From the NCBI RefSeq assembly GCF_000340215.1, contig NW_006921533.1, forward strand, positions 7,068,500 through 7,132,499: a stretch of 64,000 bases of DNA, given 5' to 3'. Each line of letters opens with the position of its first letter. Positions within the stretch are counted from its first letter, which is position 1. Of the stretch, positions 41,941-53,094 are shown piece after piece. The translations under genes were made by a program, and so were the position numbers. Below the pieces are notes generated by a model that was given only the letters and a program-made list of their open reading frames with translations, did not search any database and was not told the DNA's origin. The stretch comes from Pseudocercospora fijiensis CIRAD86 (taxonomy: Eukaryota; Ascomycota; Dothideomycetes; Mycosphaerellales; Mycosphaerellaceae).

Positions 41941-43747
41941 ATGCAAGCCTCCGCGCGAACCCTTCTAATCGCCGCCGCCGCATACACCACGTCACCAGCA
42001 CCCAAGGCGTATTATTCCACTATGACTTCCGCCGCCACCTCCAATCCGGACGACGACCAATTCACTACATCCTCGCATCCTACAGCGCCTACAGGAGCCT
42101 TGCCTAAGCCAATGGTATGCAGCATGAATCACTACACGACCCTTCCGCATGGAGAGATTCGCACAACTAACACATAGCTTTTATCAGCTCGCGCGACAAC
42201 GAGACAAAGAAGCGGCGGAAAGGGAAGGTCGAGCACCGCCGCCCAAAGCACAGTACTTTCCACTTCCCTACAAGGGTACCGACCATTCCCCAAAGGACGA
42301 GCGTGTAGCATAAATGAGGCGAGGGCTGATATCTCGCGCAGAGGCCGCCTCACAATGGTGGGCATCACTTGCTCCCGCGGTGACGGAGCACAAAATCATG
42401 TCGTTCATTCCCTACCTTCAACGACCACCGACAGCAGCAGTACCTGATAGCGATCCGGCCAGCAAAACTGCCAGCGCGAATACGAGCGGGCTTAGCGTGG
42501 ACAAGGCCGGCGATGCTACCATCCAGCGAACCAACAGCGTGCACGACCCGTTCGGCCCGCGACAATGGCAGTCAGAGATGGTCCAGCTCAAAGGCAAGAA
42601 CCGCTACTTGAACGAGTTCAGTGTGGAGAGGCTTGGCGAAGAGGTTGACAATAATCTGGTCATGCTGCATGGTTATGGTGCTGGACTCGGCTTCTTCTAC
42701 AAGAACTTTGAAGCTCTAACGCGATTTCCGAACTGGAAGCTGTATGCTCTGGATATGTTAGGAATGGGTCGCAGCTCTCGGCCGCCATTCAGTGTGAAGG
42801 CGAAAGATCGCGAAGGAAGGGCAAGAGAAGCAGAGAGTTGGTTCGTGGATGCGTTGGAGGAGTGGCGGCAGAAGCGCGGAATCGAGAAGATGACTTTGCT
42901 TGGCCACTCCATGGGTGGCTATATGGCGGTTTGCTATGCGCTGAAATACCCTGGCCATCTCAACAAGCTGATTTTGGCTTCACCGGTCGGAATTCCAGAG
43001 GATCCATATGCAGTGAGCGACGATGCACCGGACCCAGAATCCAGCACGATGCAGAACGAGGTGACTCAGTCCGGCGACGAGACTGCAGGAAGATCGCAAG
43101 GCCGACAGCAGCCACCGAGGAGGAAGATGCCGTGGTGGCTGACAACGCTATGGGACGCGAACATAAGTCCCTTCTCTTTGGTCCGATACGCTGGGCCTCT
43201 GGGTCCAAGGCTCGTCTCTGGCTGGACGAGTCGGCGCTTCTCACATCTTCCTGACGATGAAGCGCAAGCGTTACATGACTACTCGTATTCGCTTTTCCGG
43301 CAACGAGGTAGCGGAGAGTACGCATTAGCACATATTCTCGCCCCAGGCGCATTTGCTCGATCGCCTCTGATCCGCCGAATTCATGGCGTAGGACGTCAAT
43401 TCCTGGACACGCATACCGGGCCTTCGCCAGACAATGCCGCGGCAAATCCAGCGCAGCGCCTTCGCGAAACGGGCATTCCGATCGTGTTCATGTACGGCGA
43501 GAATGACTGGATGGACATCAAGGGTGGTTATGCTTCGGCTGAGATCCTGAAGGCAGAGCAGAAGAAAGCTCTCGCCAATGCCACTGAAAAAGAGCGCAAG
43601 CTTGAGAACGGAGATGTGAAGGTGGTCACCATTCGGAAAGCAGGACACCACGTCTATCTTGACTCGCCGGATCATTTCAACGAGGAAATGGCACTGGAGA
43701 TGGCCGACGTGGAGAAACGGCAGAAGCGTCTTAATGATGCTGTTTGA
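41941..43747 (+). CDS. Cld1/ABHD4-5-type alpha/beta hydrolase, probably mitochondrial
   Basis: Three exons: 41941-42114, 42188-42275 and 42342-43747, with introns of 73 and 66 bp; 555 residues. The N-terminus (MQASARTLLIAAAAYTTS) looks mitochondrial. Splicing exon 2 to 3 gives LPYKEAASQWWASLAPAV, matching the family. The hydrolase core has LVMLHGYGAGLGFFYKNFE (oxyanion region), the nucleophile elbow GHSMGGYMA (~275), GENDWMD (~473, acid) and GHHVYLDSP (~522, His, also the HxxxxD motif). Yeast Cld1 removes an acyl chain from cardiolipin during remodelling; animal relatives are ABHD4/5. An internal ATG at 42022 is a possible cytosolic start. Confidence 0.88.
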
Positions 43748-44064
43748 TCATCGGCATTGGTTTCGAAGAATTGTTCAGCGTTCAAGCGATGGTGTTAAGA
43801 GGAAGTAGCAAGTCTTATTTGCGAGCAAGAGGTTTTGCATCATAGATTGTAGAGCACAAAGCGCTTCATGAAGCGCGGTTCACCCGCGTGTTGCATCCAT
43901 GCGTCGTACGCAGTTGTCCCTTCGAAGATCTGATTGCTTTTCGAATGCTGCAGTGCCTCGCTCGGCCGTTTTGGCGTCTTCGAAATGGCAGGCGTGTTCC
44001 AGCAATGTTCATCGGCCAACGATACCTAGCTCAGGAGCGAACTCTTCTGTTCATGTCTCTTTGC
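43748..44064. other. Intergenic, 3' of the Cld1-like gene
   Basis: 317 bp; likely 3' UTR. Nothing else seen. Confidence 0.45.
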
Positions 44065-44535
44065 TCAGGTCACGTTGAAATGTAGGTAGGCCTCGAAGCG
44101 ATCGTCGTGATCTTGCTTTGGAGCTTTCCATAGCTGCATCTTGGCTATGCGGGGAATAGGATCGGTCGAGTCTCGCCTGCATAGCGTTGCTGCTGGGGTT
44201 GCTGCGGCAGTTGCAGTGAGGTTGTACAATTGAGCTGTTGGACTGTGCGGGTATCGCGGGCTGGCCAGAAGCTCACACAGAAGTCCGCTCGAAGCAGCTA
44301 TCAATGCCAGTCTTGCAGCCAAGAACATGATCATATTCGGCACATCATCGTGAGTATTGTTAAGGTCTTCTCTCGACCATGCAAATGAAGCAGACACCTG
44401 GTTGCTAGCAGATTTGTCTTGGCAACAGACTTGAACTGAGCCTCCGCTGCTAGTGTTTCCATGTTCATGATTCAGATTGGACGGAGGTTCTAATGGGTAT
44501 GGCTTTCTCCATTTACTGACTCCTCTCAACTTCAT
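44065..44535 (-). CDS. Possible uncharacterised gene or gene fragment
   Basis: A minus-strand ORF of 156 codons that also stays open for some distance upstream, through RYRPWANENLTAF. It contains MKLRGVSKWRKPYPLEPPS, an Asn/Ser-rich part, and a hydrophobic stretch MIMFLAARLALIAASSGLL that could be a membrane helix. I do not recognise a family. Further 5' exons may lie up to about 45,000, where another hydrophobic stretch (LTVLGMTGALTTFGHLTLM) occurs in a minus-strand frame, but I found no secure splice model. It could equally be a decayed gene or chance. Confidence 0.3.
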   Translation of the reverse strand: MKLRGVSKWRKPYPLEPPSNLNHEHGNTSSGGSVQVCCQDKSASNQVSASFAWSREDLNNTHDDVPNMIMFLAARLALIAASSGLLCELLASPRYPHSPTAQLYNLTATAAATPAATLCRRDSTDPIPRIAKMQLWKAPKQDHDDRFEAYLHFNVT

Positions 44536-44997
44536 GAACGCTGTGAGGTTCTCGTTGGCCCATGGTCGATATCTTCTGGCAAGACAAAAGTCATGAACAC
44601 ATTGTTGACGTCGAGAGTGTCGGATAGTGCCGCTGTTCCACGGAATACTGTTGCACTTCCAGCGGTGTCGCTTGTGGTGCAGTGGATTGATTGCGGCTTT
44701 TGTAGATTCCTCCGCTAGATTATGGAAGCTTGTCTCACAGTCGGCAAGGCTTGGTCTCGTCGCGTGCTCTCAGAAGTGCCAATGCAAAACCCGTTGTTGC
44801 CGCTGCCGCTGCGCAGCCATCAGCGTGAGGTGACCGAAAGTCGTAAGAGCACCCGTCATTCCCAAAACAGTCAGACGTCCCGACATGTACGCGCCGGAGC
44901 TTGGTGGGCTGCATGCACCACGATGATGTCGGTTGTCGCAGCAGACTGAACACCGGATTCTTCTCCAAGCAGTTTTGGGGATGCATGCCCGTTTCAA

Positions 44998-45935
44998 GGT
45001 GGTTGTCAGTTGATGGCGATGGTCGTCCGCGTTACTTATTGAGTGTCGCTGGGCGGAAAGTCAATTGTGAGCTTGCTTCCCTTGCTCCGGCTGTTCCTGG
45101 ACTTGCGGCTCTGCGCAGGGACACTTGTCACACTTCGAGCAGGCCTGGCCTCCGCACTCTTGGCACTCTTCTCCTGCAAGCTCGACGGCGGGAGCCTCCA
45201 GCGGCTTCCGCAATACCGCAATACATCCAGCTCGACAAGGCCTGCAGTCAGCCGTCAGCGCTGTCCAGAAGTGGTCCAGGATGCCACGCCCGTCGCCCGT
45301 CGCCCGTCGCCCATCGCTCGTCGACAGCCTGTCGCCAATGCATTATTCCCCGCTCTGTCCCGCCCGCTTGCGATGGAGAGGCGCGTCGGGCGAGACTTGC
45401 CAGTATCGTTGGCGAAAGTCACCGATTTCTCGCATTGGCCCTTCTCGATGCGGTGCAGTACTCCGAGTGGGGTTCTTGGGAACGTCACGCTCGTGCTTCG
45501 ATGCCAATGGACGACGGGAGCGCACAGCATGCAGAGCTTTTCCTTGTAGCAAGTAGCCAGCTCCACCGAGCTCGTTCTCCCCATGCTGCACGTATAAAGC
45601 GCGCCTGATTCTCCAGCAAACGCTGCATCCTGTACTTGCAATCGTGCACAGCTCGAGCTGCAGAAGCCAAGCACCACTATTGTCTCCTGTCGCTGCTCTC
45701 CAAGGTCAGTGTGGCAGTGGCACCCCCGCAGGTTGTCGGCGTCGATCAGCATCACTTGCCCAGGCCCCAAACCTAGCGTCCTCGAGACAGGCACGCATCC
45801 GTAGCCGCATCGGCAAAAGGGAAGGAGCGGCTAACACGCAGCGGTGACAGCAGGCACGCGTATAATTCAAATCCACCTCCCGCCTACCTTTCTTCTCTCG
45901 TCTTGACCACCACCACCCGTCAAGCCTCTTTCACA
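44998..45935. other. Promoter side of formate dehydrogenase; GC-rich with a short tandem repeat
   Basis: About 940 bp. CGCCCGTCGCC-type units repeat around 45288-45325. ORFs on both strands overlap here (235 codons plus, 179 minus) without family character. The last ~60 bp before the ATG are C/T- and C/A-rich, like a fungal leader. Confidence 0.4.
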
Positions 45936-47369
45936 ATGGTATTTGCACGCTCCGCTCTTCGTCTGGCTCGCCCAGCCAGCTCTCTGCTTAGCCAGAGAGC
46001 ACCCACCACCTTCTCACAGCGTGCCAGCTTGGGCGGAGTCAGAACGCTGACGGCAACCTCGCAACGACAGGGCAAAGTCCTCCTCGTTCTTTACGACGTA
46101 AGCAGACATCTTCAACCTCCTTCACCTAGCTTGGAAACAGCCAGTGGAGCTCCACCGCACCTTGGACCCTGTGACTGATAACCTCCAAGGGCCATGAGCA
46201 CGCCAAGCAAGAGCCAAAGCTGCTCGGAACCACAGAGAACGAGCTGGGTCTCAGAAAATGGATCGAGTCGCAAGGCCACGAGCTTGTCACCACCTCCGAC
46301 AAGGAGGGTGAGAACAGCGAGTTCGACAAGCACATTCCAGACGCCGAAGTCATCATCACAACCCCGTAAGAGAGGTCTCGAGCAAACCATAGCTCGCCTG
46401 ACACGCATTGACTTGGCTCCAGATTCCACCCAGGTTACCTCACTGCTGAGCGCCTCGCCAAGGCCAAGAAGCTCAAGATCGCCGTCACTGCTGGTATCGG
46501 ATCCGATCACGTCGACCTGAACGCTGCCAACACCACCAATGGCGGTATTACCGTTGCCGAGGTCACGGGCTCCAACGTTGTCTCAGTCGCCGAACACGTC
46601 GTCATGACCATCCTGATCCTCGTCCGCAACTTTGTCCCAGCTCATGAGCAGATTGCCCGTGGTGACTGGAACGTCGCCGCTGTTGCCAAGAACGAGTACG
46701 ATCTCGAGAACAAGGTTGTCGGTACTGTTGCTGTGGGCCGCATTGGCGAGCGTGTGCTCCGCCGCCTGAAGCCATTCGACTGCAAGGAGCTCCTCTACTA
46801 CGACTACCAGCCACTCAGCCCAGAGGTCGAGAAGGAGATTGGCTGCCGCAGAGTCGACAGCCTCGAGGAGATGTTGGCCCAGTGTGATGTTGTCACCATC
46901 AACTGCCCACTCCACGAGAAGACCCGCGGTCTCTTCAACAAGGAGTTGATCAGCAAGATGAAGAAGGGTAAGTGAGTCTCCTCTGGAAATAGCAGAACAA
47001 TCACTGACATGCTTCGCAGGCTCATGGCTCGTCAACACTGCCCGTGGTGCCATCGTCGTCAAGGAGGATGTTGCCGACGCGCTCAAGTCTGGTCAGCTCC
47101 GTGGTTACGGTGGTGATGTCTGGTTCCCACAGCCAGCACCAAAGGACCACCCACTCCGCTACGCCTCTTACATCGACTGGGAGGGTGGCAACGCGACTGT
47201 GCCACACATGTCCGGTACTTCGCTCGACGCTCAGCAGCGATACGCTGCCGGTGTCAAGAGCATCTTGGACTCATACTGGAGCGGCCGCGAGGACTACCGA
47301 CCTGAGGATCTGATCGTGCACAAGGGTGACTACGCCACCAAGGCCTATGGTCAGCGCAACAAGAAGTAG
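45936..47369 (+). CDS. NAD-dependent formate dehydrogenase
   Basis: Four exons: 45936-46097, 46190-46365, 46423-46967 and 47020-47369 (introns 92, 57 and 52 bp); 410 residues. The first ~45 residues are basic and hydrophobic ([19 protein letters not shown]), suggesting a mitochondrial presequence. The core matches D-2-hydroxyacid-type formate dehydrogenase: [16 protein letters not shown], the NAD-binding [34 protein letters not shown], and the His-containing [19 protein letters not shown]. The enzyme oxidises formate to CO2 with NAD+, detoxifying formate and yielding NADH. The first intron is longer than its neighbours. A short 3' intergenic follows. Confidence 0.95.
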
Positions 47370-49750
47370 ATGATGCGAACCGTGGCCTCTGCGTAACGAA
47401 TTTTATGGCATTAAAAGATACCTTTTAGTTGTACAATCTTGACCAGTTGTCGAGGCTTAGCGAGCCTGAATTAATCATCATGAGCACCTCAAGTAACACT
47501 CTCATTCCTTCAGGGCTTCAAGGTTGCACTTGTGGATAATGTTGGAACTACTCGCGGACTTCAATTGTTGCGGGCCAAGTCCGGCAGGCATTAGGGTTAT
47601 GTTTACCCTAAGCCGTGACGACGACAGTACCAAAACTGTCTTTCGGACTTGTGAGTGTCGTGGCAAATAATGGCGAAGGTCTTGCTGACTATGTTTTGAT
47701 AGGTTCGGTCAATGTCTCTTCAATTCATGCCGTATTGTTCTTTCGTGACGCGCTAGGAAGGCTCGTTGGGCACAATCTGGAAGTCAGACCCAGCAACCTT
47801 CTTCTGTGGCAGGATAGCTACGATGCCGAAGGGCTATTCTCGTGGACATCATATCATCGATTATCGACGGACTGTGTCTGCCTAGCTAATGACAATTCTC
47901 ACTTGCGAGAGGGGGACTTCAGGCTCCTCACCTGCAGCGATCCATGAATGTGTCACTCCACACGGCAGTACGCGGTGGCTTTCACAGCCTCTTAAAGTCC
48001 TCACTGTCAAATGCTCGGACTTGGAAGCTTTCTATGGTCCGCATGTAACGTTCGTCACGGCAGGCTGAAAAGTATGGCGGGCCCGGACTTGGCACGAGCT
48101 CAAGTCGGGCAGCAGATTGAGGCTCAATCGCGATCCTGCATGGGATGCATATGTACCTGGAGACGGATGCAGCCCTGCAGCCCTCTTTGCGCTCGCGGCG
48201 ATCCTCTGGAACCGTGCAGCTGGAGCACCGAACATGTAGGGGCTGAGACGTTCCGGCTGATAGCTGGGAAGAGCCAGCCAAGACTGTCACTTGAATGGTT
48301 TCTCTTGGGCTGTCAATCAGTCGCAGGGCATTCTTTCTCTATCGTCCTCTGTGGGCGGCGCCAGATAGTGATGATGCATTGATCGGGTCCCAGAGGCTCG
48401 GCTGTGGCAGGGATTCAGCTCCCGCTTGGCTTCGCGTTCGTGTGACCTGGCGTATTCGTGTGTCAAAGTCGATATACTCTGCCACCTCCAAGACCTGCTG
48501 GGAAGCACTGCTCCGGTGTCAAGCGCCCAGAGCTAAATGAGACCCTAACATTCGATGGCGGAGAATTGCAGATCAGATGTTGGGCATGCAAGCGGAGTCA
48601 GTCGAATGCACAACTTGCGAGGGCCTGCAGCCTTCAGCCTGGGTAACTTATGCGGAATATGCGGCAATGCAGAAATGATGGTGTTCAAGGGAGAGGATCG
48701 AGGTCGGAGGTGCCGTGACAAGCTCTGACTCATCAACTACCAATGCAATAGATGAGCCTGGCACAGGTATGAATGAATTATGGCCTCATCATGGCTCTGA
48801 CTGCAGAGCAAGCTCGACGCCAGACGTACGGTCACTGCGGTGACACCGTTCGAATGCTTGAAGGTCTGCCGTCCGGACTGCACGTAGGGCTGCAGTAGTG
48901 CACTCACTTGCGGTATGAACAGCACAGGGATGCGGCGATGCGGCAGGCAATCCGTCATCGCGACAAAGCGTGCAGAAAGACGGTCAGGTTGTGTCTTGGA
49001 ACAATTTGTTGGGGGCCCAGTCGAGGCGTGCAAGAGCGAGCGAGGACTGGCGGAAGGGGAAGGGGCAGAGGCTGTGCGCGTGTTTGAAGGAAGCCACGGC
49101 CAAGCCTCGTCTTCGTCTTCGTTCGACCGGCGCGCGTGAACCACGCTAACGCTGACGCTAACCGTGAACGGCGCATTTTGCGATTGTTGCTCAGATTTAT
49201 TTTTGGCACGGGCTGCCGGAGTGTGAGTCTGTCAGCCTACTACACTTTCTCGCTCTCACCTTCTCGTCGACATCACCCTTCACAGCCGACCGGAAGCGTC
49301 GTGCGTGCGTGCTCGCTCGCTCGAGGCAATCCCTTAGAATACACTTTGGCTGAAAGACTGTTCGTCCGACGCTAACGGAACCGGTAGCAGACATTCGCTG
49401 CAGGTGCGGGAATAGACGCACCGTCGTGTCCTACACTACCCAGCTATCCTGCCTGCGCAGCTCTCAGAAGGAAGCAGATGTTGTCTATATAGAGGCCTGA
49501 CCTTCACCAACATCTGCCCTTCCATTCCCATCAACACCAAGTTTCATTTGTCTTCGGCTCCCATTTCCTTCCAGCTTTCGCTCATCAGCATATACACCAC
49601 TACGACAACACACATCAGCAACCCATTTTCGCCTTTCATCACACTTCATCAGTACGCACAGGATTTTCAGTGTTTCCTACTGTCCATCTTCAACCTCGAT
49701 TTCCCCACCCCATTTTTCTATCAGCCCCTTTTCGTATTCCCTTGATTACT
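47370..49750. other. Long intergenic region, 2.4 kb
   Basis: No gene recognised on either strand; the longest ORFs (110-135 codons) lack family character. The right end looks like a strong promoter and leader. TATATA at 49486-49491 is followed by ~250 bp that are C/T- and C/A-rich and G-poor (49500-49745), ending just before the micro-ORF at 49751. Confidence 0.5.
49486..49491 (+). promoter_or_regulatory. Possible TATA box of the micro-ORF transcript
   Basis: TATATA in the context GTCTATATAGAGGCC, directly before a long pyrimidine-rich leader-like stretch. Confidence 0.4.
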
Positions 49751-49774
49751 ATGGGCCGTGGTGGATACAACTAA
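49751..49774 (+). CDS. Micro-ORF encoding MGRGGYN
   Basis: ATG to TAA in eight codons, giving MGRGGYN. It precedes a second micro-ORF (49909-49980) whose product starts with the same seven residues. It could be an upstream ORF of the same transcript or a duplicated start exon. Confidence 0.35.
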   Translation: MGRGGYN

Positions 49775-49871
49775 AGACTACACTTTTTTCCCGACATTCT
49801 CGTACAGCAAAAGCGACTGTACCGGCATTCAAAACCATCATAGCAGGATTTACCGCACACAAGAAACACCA

Positions 49872-49893
49872 CATCATCATCATCATCATCATC
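49872..49893 (+). repeat. ATC microsatellite in the leader
   Basis: CATCATCAT... about seven units, 16 bp upstream of the second micro-ORF. Confidence 0.8.
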
Positions 49894-49908
49894 AATACAT
49901 CATTCACG

Positions 49909-49980
49909 ATGGGTCGCGGCGGATACAACTCACCAGTGCCCTCCCGAGGAAGCGACGACGGCAGAGGAGGTTACAACTAA
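49909..49980 (+). CDS. Possible micropeptide gene, 23 residues with repeated GRGGYN
   Basis: The ORF reads MGRGGYNSPVP, then SRGSDDGRGGYN, then stop. The GRGGYN hexapeptide opens and closes the peptide and also makes up the upstream 7-residue ORF. The codons differ between copies (GGCCGTGGTGGA, GGTCGCGGCGGA, GGCAGAGGAGGT), which argues for selection on the peptide. A leader-like, G-poor stretch with a TATA box precedes it, and T-rich non-coding DNA follows to about 50500, like a 3' UTR. I do not recognise the family. The peptide is rich in Gly, Arg and Tyr. Confidence 0.45.
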   Translation: MGRGGYNSPVPSRGSDDGRGGYN

Positions 49981-50515
49981 ACCATCAAAACACACTCGGC
50001 CATTCTGGAAATGGCCACGAGAACTTCCACCCTCGAGCGGGTCTCGAATAAATTCCGGCATACCTTATAATTGGACGACTCATCTCCTTCTACTACGCAA
50101 GACTATTTCTACACCTACGGACTTTTTAAAGCGCACGACTGGGAAGAAGAAGCATCGTTGATAAGCGTTCAGGCAAGCGCTGGATTGATGATAGCGTTCA
50201 GCGAAGCGATAGGCATTTACATGGAGTTTCTCTTGGAACTTTGAAGCATTAGCGGCATGTGCATGGAGTTTGGGGGAATTTTTGTGTTGCATTTGCAGGA
50301 GCTTGTTTGGGCATACATACATGGCTTAGAAAGAGACTTCGCGAGAGTGCGCAAGCACATGGGAATTGGTGGGAGGCTATTTCTCGGCTTCATCCATAGC
50401 AGGACAATTGGAAGGCTCCTCTCGTTGCGATAATCGATTTTCCACCTTTTCTGCATCATAGCCATCAGATTTACGTGGCTCAAAGTACTCCTGGCACTCA
50501 TCGGAGGTCATGATT
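49981..50515. other. Intergenic or 3' UTR, 535 bp
   Basis: Between the micro-ORF stop and the MSS1 stop codon. It looks like untranslated sequence of two convergent transcripts. No gene seen. Confidence 0.4.
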
Positions 50516-52423
50516 TCATTTGCCTACACAGAACTTCTCGAAAACAACACCTAACACTTCTTCCACATCGCCCGCTTGGCCTCGACCAGTGATCTTTCCC
50601 AAACACTCCGCCGCTGCTCGTAAATGCTCTGCCGCAACAACAATATCTGCCTCTGCTTCGCCCACTTGATTCCGATTGAAATCGTCGTCATCATCGTGCG
50701 CACCAACAGGAAGGGAAGTTTCGGGATGAGCCTCCCGAAGGAAGGCATTGAGATGGCTGACGCACTCCTCGAGCAAAACGCGATGCCTCTCGCTAGCGCC
50801 AAGAGATTCCTGCCAAATAGAAAGATCGGCATGGGCTGCGGGCGCGAATCCTGCTGCATCATCATCATCATCATCGCCTACCGGGGCCAAAGCTGCAGTC
50901 AGCTTTTCGAATTGCCGAATCAGGCCTGCCAGAAACGCTTGTATCCCTCCTGGATCCATCTCTTCTGTGCCGGCTGACCGTACATTTGACTGAAGCTGTC
51001 CCGAACTTGTGGTTTGCGCATCGGTGCACGACAGGAGATGTACAGAATCCTCGTTGAGAGATGGGAAGTCTTTTAGAACTGCTCGTTTGGCTTCCGCTCG
51101 TGCAGATTCGTTCCTCACCAGATCGGATTTGTTCAAGATGATTACGACGTTGTCCTTTTCCAGGATTAGTTTCTTCGCGACTGCTGTGACGTCGGCGTCC
51201 AGGTTCAATTTAGGCAGCGAACCAGCTTTGCTTGTGTCTTCGAAGCCAAAGACTACAATGACCAGGTCACTGTCAGCCGCTCTCTCTTTCGCCCGTCTCA
51301 TGCCTTCTTGCTCAATTCTATTGATGACTTCTGCGGACTTTCCCTGCTCTCCTGGTACGGCTGCCGGCATTGCCCGGCGCAGACCAGCAGTGTCGCCGAA
51401 ACGACAGAAATAACCACCAATGTCAACGCCGACCTCCACGATATCTCGGGTCGTGCCGGCTTCGTGGCTGACGATGGCAGCTTCGCGGCCGACTATACGA
51501 TTGAGCAGGGAGCTTTTGCCTGCATTTGGGGCACCGAGTAAAGCAATGCCAATTCCGTGCCTGAGCAGCTCACCCCGGACTGCATTTTGGCTGTGCACTC
51601 GCAATGCTTGTTGCAGAACTTGGACTTGCTGTGCGACAGACTCCATAAGCTCATTCGGGCTTTCGTCGAAATGCTGATCTTCGCTAAAGTCAATGAGGGC
51701 TTCGAGCTCTCCACGAGCACACAGAAGCATTTCTCGCCATGTCTCGTACTGCTTCGCAAGGGAGCCGGCCGTTCCGCGCATTGCAAGTCGGCGCTGTTGC
51801 TCTGTATCTGCGGCCAGGGTGTCTCCCAAAGCCTCGACCTGGGTGAGATCCAGCCGGCTGTTCATGAATGCTCGCCGCGTGAACTCGCCAGGCTCAGCAT
51901 ATCGGAGGGGGAAGGTCGCGCTTGAACATTTGGAGATGGCAGCCAGCACCGCTTTGACTATGGCTGGGCCGCCGTGTAGATGAAGCTCTAGAATGTCGTC
52001 ACCAGTCGCTGTGCGTGGAGCAGGAAAGTATAGCAGCAGCGCCGAAGAATCAAGGATAGAGTCGGGGGCGAGGTGCTGCCCAGGCGCGTAGAGGCTTCTT
52101 ACGGTCGCCAAGCGCGGCTTTGGATGGTTCTTGCCCGGACAGAATGCCTCATAGACATGCAGGCACGCGGGTCCCGAGACACGAATGACTGCTATCGCTG
52201 CACGTCCGGGCGCAGAAGACAAGGCATAGATCGTTGCATCGTGATTGAACGCGGTCTTGTCGCCTCTCGTCCAGCCTTTCGGACGCGATGGTACTCCTCC
52301 ACGGACTGGACTCGGCGCTCTCGCTTGGCCATTCGTGCTCGTACTCGTCGACGCCACCCGTCGTCCACCATGTCTCGCGCCAATTGCCCGTGCGCTCCGC
52401 AAAGCGCCCACACGCGCGATCAT
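50516..52423 (-). CDS. MSS1: Mitochondrial tRNA modification GTPase MSS1 (MnmE/TrmE family)
   Basis: Single-exon ORF of 635 residues. After a mitochondrial presequence with an RRVAS site, the N-terminal TrmE domain reads TIYALSSAPGRAAIAVIRVSG and LELHLHGGPAIVKAVL. The GTPase domain (~290-470) has G1 GAPNAGKSSLLNRIVG, G2 AGTTRD, G3 DTAG and G4 NKSD. The C-terminus FEKFCVGK carries the invariant Cys of the family. With MTO1/MnmG the enzyme makes the wobble-uridine modification (taurinomethyl or carboxymethylaminomethyl) of mitochondrial tRNAs. An Asp-rich insertion (DDDDDDAAGF) near residue 535 is unusual but lies in a loop. Confidence 0.95.
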   Translation of the reverse strand: MIARVGALRSARAIGARHGGRRVASTSTSTNGQARAPSPVRGGVPSRPKGWTRGDKTAFNHDATIYALSSAPGRAAIAVIRVSGPACLHVYEAFCPGKNHPKPRLATVRSLYAPGQHLAPDSILDSSALLLYFPAPRTATGDDILELHLHGGPAIVKAVLAAISKCSSATFPLRYAEPGEFTRRAFMNSRLDLTQVEALGDTLAADTEQQRRLAMRGTAGSLAKQYETWREMLLCARGELEALIDFSEDQHFDESPNELMESVAQQVQVLQQALRVHSQNAVRGELLRHGIGIALLGAPNAGKSSLLNRIVGREAAIVSHEAGTTRDIVEVGVDIGGYFCRFGDTAGLRRAMPAAVPGEQGKSAEVINRIEQEGMRRAKERAADSDLVIVVFGFEDTSKAGSLPKLNLDADVTAVAKKLILEKDNVVIILNKSDLVRNESARAEAKRAVLKDFPSLNEDSVHLLSCTDAQTTSSGQLQSNVRSAGTEEMDPGGIQAFLAGLIRQFEKLTAALAPVGDDDDDDAAGFAPAAHADLSIWQESLGASERHRVLLEECVSHLNAFLREAHPETSLPVGAHDDDDDFNRNQVGEAEADIVVAAEHLRAAAECLGKITGRGQAGDVEEVLGVVFEKFCVGK

Positions 52424-53094
52424 CCACGCTCCATTCGCTGAGATTCGATGTGATGATGATTATTGTGATGATGACGACGACGATGCTTCTGCAGAGCAAG
52501 CGCGAAGGCAGCAAAATACCAGGATTCCCACGTGGACCTGCAAAGCACAGCTGATCGCAGAACTCTAAATCCGCCCTCCGGGCCCCGGCGTGCACTGCCC
52601 AGACGGCCGAGGCCGCCAGCAAGCAGAAGACCTGACCTGATGCCTGATGCCTGATGCCTGATAGTAACCGCTCCTGTGCTTTGCTCACACCGGCTGCACG
52701 ATTCGGAACGGATTCTAAGTGGCTTGTCGTACACGCGACATTGTACGCCTATGCAGTCCACTCACCGGAGCTGCCGAATACTAACAGTACCTTGCATGTA
52801 TGTCCTCCATCATCGAGCCAGCACGACAACGACGCTCCGTAGTGCCAAGTTCATGCGATGGACTTCTTCGAATACTATTGTTACATGCCTGCCCTTCCTT
52901 CCTGGGTATCTCAACGAGCTTGCGCATTGCCAGCGCTGCTCATGTCCATTGCGCCGAATCCTCATCATACATATCCTCCAACCCGTCACTTCAAGCAGAC
53001 CCTCATGCGCAGCATGCTCTTATGGTACAGGTCGACGGCCAAGTCAGACCACCTTGACTGCCCTCCAAAAATGACATCGTGATCATCGAGCTCG
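52424..53094. other. Intergenic, 671 bp, with short simple repeats
   Basis: Promoter side of MSS1 and 3' side of the F-box gene. A GATGAT/GACGAC microsatellite lies around 52448-52484 and GCCTGAT is repeated three times at about 52639-52661. No gene seen. Confidence 0.45.

Noticed and set aside
44901..45608. Plus-strand ORF of 235 codons upstream of formate dehydrogenase
   Set aside because: No family character; several overlapping ORFs on both strands in the same GC-rich stretch suggest chance.
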